Part shown: positions 1 to 7,703 of the stretch, piece after piece
Layout of the letters: each line of letters begins with the position of its first letter
Position numbering within the stretch: the stretch's first letter is position 1
NCBI GenBank assembly: GCA_028293765.1
Contig: JAQGOG010000153.1
Span: 1 to 44,245 of the forward strand
Reading direction: 5' to 3'
Origin: Gammaproteobacteria bacterium
Lineage (GTDB): Bacteria; Pseudomonadota; Gammaproteobacteria; Steroidobacterales; Steroidobacteraceae
Length of the DNA stretch: 44,245 nt
Translations under genes and position numbers: made by a program
Notes under the pieces: generated by a model
The model's database searches: none
What the model saw: only the letters and a program-made list of their open reading frames with translations
Told to the model about the DNA's origin: nothing

Positions 1-249
1 GGCGTCATGCGGTATCGTCAGCGCCGGTTCGTGACCTTTCCCTTTCCCTGCCGCCTGCCGCCCGCATGGTTTGCGAGCCGGCTTCCGAGTCTGCGAAAAG
101 CCGAATCGTTCTCGACCAGGTGGCAGCGTGCGCACCGACGATTCAACCGATCGTAGGTCAGCATTCCTGCTGGTAGTGTTTCGGAAAACCGCCCCACCCG
201 TGACCTCACCCGTCCGTACAGGCATTTTCCGTATCAGGAGTTTGATTGC

Positions 250-564
250 ATGACGAAGATCTATGTCGGAAACCTTCCGTTTTCGGCCACCGACAATGAA
301 ATCCGCGAACTGTTCGCGCAGCACGGCACCGTCGAGTCAGTGAGCCTCATCACCGACCGCGACACCGGGCGCCCCCGCGGCTTCGGCTTCGTTGAGATGT
401 CTCGCGCCGATGCGTCGCGCGCGATTCAGAACCTCAACGGCAAAGAAGTCGGTGGACGCCCGCTGCGGGTCAATGAGGCTCAGGAGCGCACCGGCGGCGG
501 CGGTGGTGGTGGTGGCGGCAATCGCGGCGGTGGCGGCGGCGGCGGCGCCCCGAAGCGCTGGTAA
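250..564 (+). CDS. RNA-binding protein with one RRM domain and Gly-rich tail
   Basis: A 104-residue single-RRM protein. RNP2 (IYVGNL, residues 4-9) and RNP1 (RGFGFVEM, residues 43-50) are both present and carry the aromatic residues that stack on RNA bases. The last 25 or so residues are almost pure glycine with a few Arg/Asn. This matches the small bacterial and cyanobacterial Rbp family, which binds single-stranded RNA and is often cold-induced. ATG is preceded by AGGAG at a spacing of about 9. The upstream 249 bases hold no gene that I can support. A strong intrinsic terminator follows directly, so the gene is probably monocistronic. RNA targets are unknown. Confidence 0.93.
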   Translation: MTKIYVGNLPFSATDNEIRELFAQHGTVESVSLITDRDTGRPRGFGFVEMSRADASRAIQNLNGKEVGGRPLRVNEAQERTGGGGGGGGGNRGGGGGGGAPKRW

Positions 565-585
565 GCTTCCCGCTTAAGACGATTG

Positions 586-628
586 GGCCGGCCGACTTTG
601 CAGGACGCGAAGACGGCCGGCCTTTCTT
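586..628 (+). terminator. Intrinsic terminator after the RRM gene
   Basis: GGCCGGCCG (586-594) pairs perfectly with CGGCCGGCC (614-622) across a 19-nt loop and is followed by TTTCTT. It lies 22 bases after the RRM stop codon. Confidence 0.75.
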
Positions 629-630
629 AT

Positions 631-942
631 TGGCTGAAAGCGCTGCAGGCGCTTTCAGCGAGCGCGCCTAGGGAGCGAGTGCGGCCCGCGAGCTGGGCGC
701 CCCCAGCAAAAGGCGTGGCTTTTGCTCGCGAAAAGTAGGCCGGTTGGCACTAGGGCGTTAGTGGCTGAAGACGCCTGCGCCCGGGATGGGTCCGCGCTTT
801 TAGCGAGCGCGCTGGGGAGGGGGCGGCCCGCGGGCTGGGCGCCCGCTTTTGCCCGCGAAAAGTGGGCCGGTTGGCACTAGGGGCGTTATTGGCTGAAAGG
901 GCCTGCGGCCTGGGATGGGCCAGCGCTCTTAGCGTGTGCGCC
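631..942. repeat. Imperfect tandem repeat, about 130 bp, two full copies and one partial
   Basis: Copies start with TGGCTGAA at 631, 762 and 890 (periods 131 and 128). Copies one and two end in a highly conserved stretch of about 34 bases (726-760 and 854-887) containing GCGAAAAGTRGGCCGG and TTGGCACTAG. The third copy is cut short near 942. There is no gene in 565-999; this repeat fills most of it. The units are GC-rich with internal short palindromes (for example GAAAGCGC/GCGCTTTC at 636-655). Function unknown. Confidence 0.7.
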
Positions 943-999
943 TGTGTGATCCGCCCTCGGGAAGGTAGGCTTGGCGGCTGGTAGGGCGTTGCGGCCGCG

Positions 1000-2262
1000 T
1001 CATTGAGCTAACGGGCCGAGGGCGAAGCGGATGGCGAGCTGCAGCTGGCTTTCCGCGGCCAGTGACGCTGCGCCCAAGTCCTCGCGGTTGTACGAGTCGC
1101 TGACCACTCGTAGCCATTCGAGCGTGTAGCGCCACCGCGGCCCCGATTGATACACGTAGGCCGCGGTCCAGGCGTGTCCTCTCTGTGCGCCATCGCTTCC
1201 GCCAGCGCCGGTTTCGCTGTCGACTTGGAACCGGTCGTAGCGAACGCTGAGCAGGTGGTGCCCGACGCGCTTGGACAGTAACGCGAAACTCGCCTTGAAC
1301 GGCCAGTTCAGAGCCGCGCGATGGGGCTCGATGTAAGTGTTGCCGTCGAGCCATTGCACGATGGCCGTCCAGCCATTGTGGCCTTCGACGCGCAGACCCG
1401 CGCTGTTGAAGCGTGTGTTCCATGCAATGACATGCGTCACCGGATCGCGAGCGGCGGGGTCGGCGTTGTTGTCATACCGCAGGAAGCGGAGTACGACTCG
1501 ATCGAGGTAACGGGCTTCCAGGCCGGCATAAGCCCCGGCCCGCCCGTCGATCTCGCGGAACGGCACCGCCGCAAACAGGGGCGCGACGCCGGGTTGGCCG
1601 ACACGGCCCCCCAGGAGCGTTTGCCGGTCGGTCAGGGTGAATCCACCGCTGGCGACGGCAACACCCGCGGGGTCGTTCCAACCAAACACCCCGCCGGTCA
1701 CTCCCAGATCGAACCCGTGGCCGGTCCGCGTTCCCAGCCAGTCCAGTTGGGTTTCGAGGCCGATGGTCCGTATCTCCTCGCCCAGCCAGCTGTTGATGGC
1801 CGAGTAGGACAGGGTGTAGGGCGACTCCCACCCCGGCGAGCGGTTCTCGAGCGAGACCGGCGGGTAGAACGCCCCCGCCTTGACGCGCAACCGGTATCCG
1901 GAAACAGGGTACGGGCGGAATTGCAGATACCCTTCCGTCAAACCGACCGGCGTCTTGTCCCGGTCTCCCCACGACGAAGCATCGAGGTGCAGCGTCCAGA
2001 CCTCGCCGAGGTTCTGCGAGATCGCGAAACGCGCCCGCCCCAGCCGCAGCCCCGACTGGTCCGAACCGAAACGCGTGGTTCCAAGGCCGCCGTCGATGAA
2101 CGGTTTGGCGCCGTTCGCCGTCAGGACCCGGGCATCGACATCCAACTCCCAATCGGCGGCCCGCGAGTCCGTGGTGCCGACCAACACAGCCAGGGCCACT
2201 ACGACCGCGAGTCTCCTGCGCAACAGTATTCCCCTCGACGGCGGTATGGAGCTGGATCTCAT
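1000..2262 (-). CDS. Outer-membrane beta-barrel (porin-like) protein
   Basis: A 420-residue exported protein. The N-terminus has an Arg-rich n-region, a hydrophobic core (LAVVVALAVLVG) and an SRA-A cleavage site. The mature part is a long series of alternating hydrophobic and polar strands with aromatic girdle residues (WELDVDARV, YRLRVKAGAFYPP, LSVRYDRF), typical of a 16- to 18-strand barrel. Start 2262 is chosen because it puts the signal peptide at the N-terminus; an in-frame ATG at 2286 overlapping the upstream gene is possible. It sits 8 bases after the cupredoxin gene and is probably cotranscribed with it. The family is close to uncharacterised TorF/DcaP-like proteins; substrate unknown. 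The reading frame stays open by chance up to 4302, but the upstream part is not this gene. Confidence 0.8.
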   Translation of the reverse strand: MRSSSIPPSRGILLRRRLAVVVALAVLVGTTDSRAADWELDVDARVLTANGAKPFIDGGLGTTRFGSDQSGLRLGRARFAISQNLGEVWTLHLDASSWGDRDKTPVGLTEGYLQFRPYPVSGYRLRVKAGAFYPPVSLENRSPGWESPYTLSYSAINSWLGEEIRTIGLETQLDWLGTRTGHGFDLGVTGGVFGWNDPAGVAVASGGFTLTDRQTLLGGRVGQPGVAPLFAAVPFREIDGRAGAYAGLEARYLDRVVLRFLRYDNNADPAARDPVTHVIAWNTRFNSAGLRVEGHNGWTAIVQWLDGNTYIEPHRAALNWPFKASFALLSKRVGHHLLSVRYDRFQVDSETGAGGSDGAQRGHAWTAAYVYQSGPRWRYTLEWLRVVSDSYNREDLGAASLAAESQLQLAIRFALGPLAQ

Positions 2263-2270
2263 AGGCTGTC

Positions 2271-3026
2271 TCAGTAGCTGTCCCATGAGTGCGGCCGCCC
2301 CTCCAGAGGCGCAGGTTTCAACGGCTTCAGGCGCAGTGTCAGATTCCCGCGGTCCGACTCGCCCACCGTGACCTCGCGTTCCAGATCCTTGGCTTCCTCG
2401 CGGATCCGCGGATGCCAGATCGAAACGTGGTAAACGCCCCGAGGCACGTCGGCAGACCACGCGCCCGTCGCGTCGGTACGGCCGAAGTACGGTGCATCGG
2501 TAACAAGCACGTAAGCGAGCATCTCGTCGTGAATGTTGCATCCGAGCGTGACGACGCCCGGCTGTTCGAAGTGGACGGGCGGATAGGGCTTGCCGCGGTA
2601 GAGTGGCAGCTGGAAGCGCTTGGGCGGCGAAAACGAGTAGATCTGGTGGCTGACCGAGTCGCGGTTGGGGAATGCGACCGTGGAATCGACTGGGATGACC
2701 AGCAGGTCCGGTTCGAACGCGCGATCGACCTGGTCCATGATGGCCGTGACGGGAGGCGCCGGATGGGCCGGAACGCCATAAGGGTGCACAGTCACCACGG
2801 CCCCCCCTATCGGATGACCATTCGAGAGTTGCACGCTGATGGACAGCGTCGCCGCGAACGCCGCGCTCCCTGCCCCAAATCCAGCCAGCAACGCCAGTGC
2901 TGCTCGCCCAAACCAGGCTCGCGCCCCGGCCGTTGCCCCCCCGCGCGGCATGCCCCAGGCAAAGCGCGCCCCTGCAGCATGCCGTTGCGGCGAAAAGTGA
3001 TGACTGTGTCGTGCGTGAGGTCTCAT
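2271..3026 (-). CDS. Periplasmic cupredoxin-fold protein (methylamine-utilisation-like)
   Basis: A 251-residue exported protein with a blue-copper fold. A signal peptide (LALLAGFGAGSAAFA) precedes a beta-rich domain. Putative type 1 copper ligands are visible: a His in SVSHQIYSF and the C-x2-H-x2-M cluster CNIHDEM. Relatives are annotated as methylamine utilisation protein or plastocyanin-like protein, but no methylamine dehydrogenase genes are present, so that name should not be taken as function. A second in-frame ATG at 2951 gives a cleaner signal peptide and may be the true start; neither start has a convincing Shine-Dalgarno site. It diverges from the c-di-GMP phosphodiesterase gene and precedes the barrel gene, an arrangement suggesting a shared envelope role. 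Confidence 0.8.
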   Translation of the reverse strand: MRPHARHSHHFSPQRHAAGARFAWGMPRGGATAGARAWFGRAALALLAGFGAGSAAFAATLSISVQLSNGHPIGGAVVTVHPYGVPAHPAPPVTAIMDQVDRAFEPDLLVIPVDSTVAFPNRDSVSHQIYSFSPPKRFQLPLYRGKPYPPVHFEQPGVVTLGCNIHDEMLAYVLVTDAPYFGRTDATGAWSADVPRGVYHVSIWHPRIREEAKDLEREVTVGESDRGNLTLRLKPLKPAPLEGRPHSWDSY

Positions 3027-3096
3027 TCCTGCACTCGAATTCTCGCGGTGAGCGCCCTGCGATGCCTACGATGGCGGGTGCATTCGAGCGTGTTTC

Positions 3097-5493
3097 ATGG
3101 GTAGTTTCCGCAACCGGCTTCTCGTGCTGATCATCGGGCTGGTCATCGTTACTCAGACTGTGACGCTGGCCGCAGTGCTCGCGAGCACGGCGCATAACGT
3201 TGAGGCCCGCGCCGCGGAGCAGCTGCGCTCCGGTGGCTCCTTCGTGCAACAGCTCATCCGCTTCCGCGCCGGGCAGCTCGCGAACGGTGTGGCGGTGCTG
3301 GCCGCGGACTTCGGCTTCCGGGAGGCCGTGGCGAGCGGCGATGTTCCCACGATCCTTTCGGCGGCCAGGAACAACGCGCAACGCATCGGCGCGGATATCG
3401 TTCTGCTGCTCGATACCCGTGGCGGTCTGCTGGCCTCTACGGCTCCTGAAATGGGCGCCGGCGACACGTCGCTCGAAGGCCTCCTTCTGGATACGCACGG
3501 CCCACGTGACCAACCGAGTTTCATGGTTTTCGGCCGGCTGTCCTACCAGTTCTTTCTCGCGCCGGTACGCACTCCCGATACGATCGCGTGGGTTGCGATG
3601 GGTTTTGTCGTCGATGACTCGCTCGCGCAGAAGATTCGCGATCTCGCGGGTGCGCAGGTCACGTTCGTCTCCCACGGGCGGGACGGCGTCAGCCATGTCG
3701 CCTCGACACTGCCGGTCGCGCAGCGCAGCGTCGCCGCGGATCCCATGCCATCGATGGGCGGCAAGAGTGAGGCGCCGCACGTCGTACAATTTGCCGAAAC
3801 CGACTATCTCAGCTTTTCGCAACGCCTCGACGCCCGAGGCGACGCCATCGAGGTCATCCTTCTTAAGCCGATGCACGAAGTGCTCATGCCCTACCGGGAT
3901 GTGCGCGATGCGCTGCTGCTCATCGACGGCATAGCGCTCGCACTGGCTGCCGCGGTCGGCACTCTTCTCGGAAGGAGCGCCACGCGCCCGATCGGCGAGC
4001 TCGTCATGGCGGCCAGACGCATTCAGGAAGGGCGCTACGAGACTGCGGTGGAAGTCTCCGGCGGCGCGGAGTTCCGCAGCCTCGCCGCCACTTTCAACGC
4101 CATGCAGAAAAACATCGCGGAACGCGAAGCGGACATTACGCATCATGCCTACCATGACGCCCTGACCGAACTGCCCAACCGTACCCTGGCCGAGCGTCGG
4201 CTCGACGATCTGGTCAGCGGCGCGCAGCCACCCGCGGCCTTCGCTCTGATTCTGATCGACATGCGTAACGTGCATGACATCAACGCTTCTCTCGGCCATC
4301 ACGTCGGAGATGAGGTGTTACGCGAGGCATCGCGGCGGCTTCGTCAGAATGCTCACCCTGATGACATCGTGGCGCGTCTCGGCGAAAGTCAGTTCCTCGT
4401 TATCGCGCACAACTGTTGTCTGGAACGCTCGCCGCTGTACGCGGACCAACTCACAGGAGTGATTCGCACCGGCTTCCATCTCTCCGGTGTGAGCCTCGAT
4501 CTGCACGTCACGTGCGGTGTCTGCGTGTATCCCGATCACGGCGATACGGCGGACAAGCTCTTACGGCGCGTGCAGATAGCACTCGAAGACTCCCACGACG
4601 CACGCACCCGGGTCGCCATTTACCGTCCGGGGAGAGACGAAGAGCACCGACGCCGGCTGACTCTGATTACCGATCTGCGCGGCGCCATCGATCGAGACGG
4701 CCTCTCACTCGTGTACCAGCCGAAGGTCACGATGGCGACTCGCTCGGTCAAGAGCCTCGAGGCGCTGGTCCGCTGGACCCACCCACAGTTGGGTCCGATC
4801 TCGCCCGCGGAATTCGTGCCCCTGGCGGAGAGCACGGGCGGCTCGCGCCGGCTGACGAGTTGGGTCCTGAAGGCGGCGATAGGCCAGATGGCGGAATGGC
4901 GCCGGACCGGTCTCGACGTGGAGGTGGCGGTGAATCTCTCCGCGCCCGACATTCTCGACCCGGAGCTTGGCGACGAGATCCTGTCCCTGCTGCGCGCCGG
5001 GCACGTAGAGGCGACCCAGCTGCTGCTCGAGATTACCGAAAGCGCCGTGATGCGCGATCCGCACCTGGCCGCGCGCAACATGCAGTTGTTGCGGGTAGCG
5101 GGAGTGCGGTTCGCGATCGACGATTTCGGCACGGGTCACTCGTCACTTTCGCAGCTCAGCATGCTGCCGGTGGACGAGCTCAAGATCGACCGCTCGTTCA
5201 TCACCCACGCCCGGCTCGGGAGCGATGCGACGACGATCGTCACCTCGACCATCGAGCTCGGCCACCGCATGGGCCTGAATGTCGTGGCCGAAGGGGTCGA
5301 GGAGCCCGAGGCCTGGAATCTGTTGCGGCAACTCGGCTGCGACTTCGCGCAGGGCTTTCTGATCAGCCGGCCGCTCGTGCCGGCGGATGTGCCGGCGTTC
5401 GTGCGGCAGGCAAACCAACTTCTGCCCGCCTCCGACTCGACGGTCCTGCAGATTCGCGCTCTGGACCAGCTCGCCACTCGGTTCAGGCGGTAG
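3097..5493 (+). CDS. Membrane sensor c-di-GMP phosphodiesterase (dCache-HAMP-degenerate GGDEF-EAL)
   Basis: A 798-residue protein. TM1 is at about 7-29, a periplasmic sensor of about 240 residues (dCache_3-like) follows, TM2 is near 270-292, then HAMP to about 345, GGDEF about 350-510 and EAL about 515-780. The GGDEF signature is GESQF (429-433), lacking the residues for catalysis, so cyclase activity is unlikely. The EAL domain keeps EALVRW (near 553), NLSAPD, ITESAVM, the metal-binding IDDFGTGHSS, KIDRSFI and VVAEGVEE, so it should hydrolyse c-di-GMP. The degenerate GGDEF may still bind GTP as a regulator. The periplasmic sensor next to a divergent cupredoxin and barrel suggests response to a periplasmic cue; that link is inferred from position only. 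Confidence 0.93.
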   Translation: MGSFRNRLLVLIIGLVIVTQTVTLAAVLASTAHNVEARAAEQLRSGGSFVQQLIRFRAGQLANGVAVLAADFGFREAVASGDVPTILSAARNNAQRIGADIVLLLDTRGGLLASTAPEMGAGDTSLEGLLLDTHGPRDQPSFMVFGRLSYQFFLAPVRTPDTIAWVAMGFVVDDSLAQKIRDLAGAQVTFVSHGRDGVSHVASTLPVAQRSVAADPMPSMGGKSEAPHVVQFAETDYLSFSQRLDARGDAIEVILLKPMHEVLMPYRDVRDALLLIDGIALALAAAVGTLLGRSATRPIGELVMAARRIQEGRYETAVEVSGGAEFRSLAATFNAMQKNIAEREADITHHAYHDALTELPNRTLAERRLDDLVSGAQPPAAFALILIDMRNVHDINASLGHHVGDEVLREASRRLRQNAHPDDIVARLGESQFLVIAHNCCLERSPLYADQLTGVIRTGFHLSGVSLDLHVTCGVCVYPDHGDTADKLLRRVQIALEDSHDARTRVAIYRPGRDEEHRRRLTLITDLRGAIDRDGLSLVYQPKVTMATRSVKSLEALVRWTHPQLGPISPAEFVPLAESTGGSRRLTSWVLKAAIGQMAEWRRTGLDVEVAVNLSAPDILDPELGDEILSLLRAGHVEATQLLLEITESAVMRDPHLAARNMQLLRVAGVRFAIDDFGTGHSSLSQLSMLPVDELKIDRSFITHARLGSDATTIVTSTIELGHRMGLNVVAEGVEEPEAWNLLRQLGCDFAQGFLISRPLVPADVPAFVRQANQLLPASDSTVLQIRALDQLATRFRR

Positions 5494-5668
5494 GCGTCGG
5501 CCTTCTGGTAAGGCGCGCGAGTTGCGCCTCCAGGCTTTGGCGCCTCAGGGACCGACTGCTGCGCGCGATGCGCGCTCGCAGCCGGCTCGGGGTCGGCCAG
5601 CTGGCCCACCCGCGCGGCGCATGCATCGCGACCGTGCCCATGAGCCACGCAGGCTCCTGACGGCGCCA

Positions 5669-5697
5669 TTGTCCGGACCGCCCTTCTCGCCTAGACT
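5669..5697 (+). promoter_or_regulatory. Sigma-70-like promoter of the bTHX gene
   Basis: TTGTCC (5669-5674), a 17-bp spacer and TAGACT (5692-5697). Predicted start near 5704, about 31 bases before the bTHX ATG. Each hexamer matches consensus at four of six positions. Confidence 0.4.
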
Positions 5698-5734
5698 GCG
5701 CGCCCACCGATCAGGTCCATTGGAGTCGAATTTT

Positions 5735-5848
5735 ATGGGTAAGGGCGATCCTAGAAGCCGCCGCGGCAAGATCTACCAGGGTTCATTCGGCAAGACGCGT
5801 CCGAAGGATCCGGCTAAGAAAAAGAAGAGAGCCGCCGCGAAGAAATAG
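5735..5848 (+). CDS. 30S ribosomal protein bTHX
   Basis: A 37-residue very basic protein, starting MGKGDPRSRRGKIYQGS and ending in a Lys/Ala run. The MGKGD-x-x-(S/T)-(K/R)-RGK-I-(W/Y/F)-x-G(S/T)(F/Y)G pattern is that of small-subunit protein THX (bS31), first described in Thermus and also present in many proteobacteria. It lies in a pocket between 16S rRNA helices at the top of the 30S head. ATG is preceded by GGAG (5722-5725) with a 9-base spacer. The gene stands alone between the phosphodiesterase and the convergent ketosynthase. A longer frame starting at 5387 is not the gene: its first 116 codons have no family resemblance. Confidence 0.9.
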   Translation: MGKGDPRSRRGKIYQGSFGKTRPKDPAKKKKRAAAKK

Positions 5849-5918
5849 CGACAGCGGCGCGCGACTCCTCGCACTCCCTAGGTGCGCTGCTGGCATGAGA
5901 TGGCCATCGTCGCAGGCA

Positions 5919-7022
5919 CTACCCCGCCTCGAAGGGACTCGCGGCGTGCGTGGGACGCGTTTTGGCCGCCAAGAGATCCCCGATGATTTGCAGCGCCGTA
6001 CGCTCGGTCCCCGGCAACTCGACCTTGGATTGCCCCAACGGAACTGTCCGGTCACCCCAGCGTACGAGATGAGCACAGTAGCTCAGGCCGCCGCCGAAGC
6101 CCGGCATCAACAGCAACCCACCGGGCCGCACACGTTGCTCTTCCAGCGCTTCGCACAGAGCTACGGGAATCGTCGCGGATGACATGTTGCCGTAGCGCTG
6201 TACGTTGACGTACACGCGCTCCATCGGCACCTGCGTCCGCTTCGCGACGGCTTCGATGATTCGCAAATTCGCCTGATGTGGTACGACGAGGTCCACGTCA
6301 TCCGCGTTGAGTCCGGCGCGGGCGAGGGCGCCCTCGCTCGCGGCCGTCATGCCTTGTACCGCGCGTTTGAAGATCTCCTGGCCCTCGAACTGCCATCGTA
6401 CGACTCCATAGAGCACACCGCGGTTGGCATAGCGGCCTCCCATGCCGTGTACGCGCAGGATTTCGCGGGCTTCCGCGTAACAACCCAGCTTCTCCGCGAT
6501 GACGCCTTCCTCGCGCTGCGTGGGCTGCAGCACCACGGCGGCCGCTCCATCGCCGAATAGCACGGCGACATCGCGATCGGCCCAGTCCATGAACGGAGAG
6601 ATTAGCTCCGCTCCGATGACCAACGCGTTGCGCACGACACCGGTGCGGATCAGGGCCGTCGCGCTGGATAGCCCGTACAGAAAACTCGTGCAGGCCGTGT
6701 TGACGTCCATGGCCGCAGCGGACCGCGCGCCGATGCGAGCCTGTATGCCGGAAGCCATGTTGGGCACCTGATCGTCATGACTGCACGTACCGAAGACGAT
6801 GAGATCGATGTCCGTGCCTTCGAGGCCCGCTGCGGCGAGTGCTCGCATCGAAGCGACGTAAGCGAGTTCCTCGAGCGGCAGGTGAGAGATGCGCCGCTCA
6901 CGGATCCCGGTGCGGCTGAAGATCCATTCATCGCCGGTGGCGAGGATCTGTGTGAGATCCTGATTGCTCAGCACCGCGGGCGGCAGACATTTGCCCCAAC
7001 CCGTGATAGCAGCGTGGGTCAA
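5919..7022 (-). CDS. Beta-ketoacyl-ACP synthase III (FabH family)
   Basis: A 367-residue thiolase-fold ketosynthase. The catalytic triad is complete: Cys111 in NTACTSF, His249 in VPHQANLRI and Asn279 in YGNMSSAT. TGIRERR near the N-terminus is the usual FabH signature. It condenses an acyl-CoA primer with malonyl-ACP to begin chain elongation. The protein is about 45 residues longer than E. coli FabH (317) because of a C-terminal tail after the GGGLSYCAHLVRW core. It lies outside any fab cluster (no plsX, fabD or acpP nearby), so it could be an accessory KASIII for special primers rather than the housekeeping enzyme. No clear Shine-Dalgarno site decides the start. Confidence 0.9.
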   Translation of the reverse strand: MTHAAITGWGKCLPPAVLSNQDLTQILATGDEWIFSRTGIRERRISHLPLEELAYVASMRALAAAGLEGTDIDLIVFGTCSHDDQVPNMASGIQARIGARSAAAMDVNTACTSFLYGLSSATALIRTGVVRNALVIGAELISPFMDWADRDVAVLFGDGAAAVVLQPTQREEGVIAEKLGCYAEAREILRVHGMGGRYANRGVLYGVVRWQFEGQEIFKRAVQGMTAASEGALARAGLNADDVDLVVPHQANLRIIEAVAKRTQVPMERVYVNVQRYGNMSSATIPVALCEALEEQRVRPGGLLLMPGFGGGLSYCAHLVRWGDRTVPLGQSKVELPGTERTALQIIGDLLAAKTRPTHAASPFEAG

Positions 7023-7097
7023 GTACGAGCTCCTGCTAGAAAAACGTGGAGAATAGCAGGCCGCCGCTGCGAACGCCGTGGCCGTGAGCCTGGCCGA

Positions 7098-7127
7098 CCT
7101 ACGCCTGCCGCGCCTACGCCTGCCGCG
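7098..7127. repeat. 15-bp tandem duplication
   Basis: CCTACGCCTGCCGCG occurs twice in direct succession (7098-7112 and 7113-7127) in the divergent intergenic region between the ketosynthase and the small lipoprotein. No function is apparent. Confidence 0.8.
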
Positions 7128-7220
7128 CCGGAACGCCTCTTGCGACCCTTACTGCGTTGGGTCTCGGCTCTCCATCGGAGCATCAGCCGACGTTGACCCG
7201 TTATAGCAGTGAGGTGATCT

Positions 7221-7499
7221 ATGAATCGCAGTGTCCTGTTGTTGTGCGTGGGCTCGCTCGCGCTCATGTCGGCCTGCTCGAAGCAGCAGTCGACTTCGCC
7301 CGGTGGCTCGGCCAGCTCGCCACCCAGCGACACGTCGGCACCGGCGCCTTCGAGCGACACGTCGACCTCGCCGGGGACGACCACTACCATGCCGCCGGAC
7401 AGCTCTACTTCGCCGCCCGCATCGGATCGGTCGACGAGCCCGAATGGCTCCATGAACTCGAATCCGCCGCCGGCCGATCAAGGCACACCGCCGAAGTAA
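7221..7499 (+). CDS. Small Ser/Thr/Pro-rich lipoprotein
   Basis: A 92-residue predicted lipoprotein. The N-terminus MNRSVLLLCVGSLALMSAC has a classical lipobox (LMSA-C, Cys19). The remainder is low-complexity Ser, Thr and Pro with a few Asp and Gly and no predicted fold. The start is supported by a GAGGTGAT Shine-Dalgarno sequence about 4-8 bases upstream. Composition suggests a flexible extracytoplasmic tether or spacer. I do not recognise a family and assign no function. It is not obviously cotranscribed with the pyrophosphatase gene, which lies more than 200 bases downstream behind a repeat and a hairpin. Confidence 0.75.
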   Translation: MNRSVLLLCVGSLALMSACSKQQSTSPGGSASSPPSDTSAPAPSSDTSTSPGTTTTMPPDSSTSPPASDRSTSPNGSMNSNPPPADQGTPPK

Positions 7500-7503
7500 G
7501 GCG

Positions 7504-7557
7504 GTTGCACGGCGCTTGTTGCCTGCGCCCGTTGCACGGCGCTCGTTGCACGGCGCC
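7504..7557. repeat. Four tandem 13-14 bp units
   Basis: Units based on GTTGCACGGCGC start at 7504, 7518 (degenerate), 7531 and 7545. Three are identical over 12 bases. They lie just after the lipoprotein stop codon. The units are too short and lack the spacers expected of CRISPR. Confidence 0.7.
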
Positions 7558-7610
7558 AGCAATGGCACCGTAAAAATAGCGCTGTAAAGTAGTGCTCACG
7601 AACCCTGTGT

Positions 7611-7639
7611 CCTTGCGTCGCCGTTGCGGCGGCGCAGGG
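7611..7639 (+). other. Hairpin upstream of the pyrophosphatase gene
   Basis: CCTTGCGTCGCCG (7611-7623) pairs with CGGCGGCGCAGGG (7627-7639) around a TTG loop: 13 pairs including two G.U pairs. No T-run follows, so it may be a weak terminator of the lipoprotein transcript or an element of the pyrophosphatase leader. Confidence 0.5.
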
Positions 7640-7703
7640 ATACCGGGTTCGATCTCTTGTACAATCCTCAATCCCCCAATAAACGCATTTCCCATAATAA
7701 ATC

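Noticed and set aside
2271..3026. Naming the cupredoxin as a methylamine-pathway protein
   Set aside because: No other mau gene is present; the family name comes from annotation habit.
2263..4302. Upstream two thirds of a 1100-codon open frame on the minus strand (1000-4302)
   Set aside because: It runs antisense to the sensor phosphodiesterase and out of frame through the cupredoxin gene. Only the part below 2262 has a signal peptide and barrel pattern.
4416..5660. Plus-strand 414-codon frame overlapping the EAL domain
   Set aside because: It is a +1 shadow of the phosphodiesterase, Arg-rich with no domain.
7504..7557. CRISPR-like array
   Set aside because: Units are 13-14 bases with essentially no spacers, and no cas genes are present.
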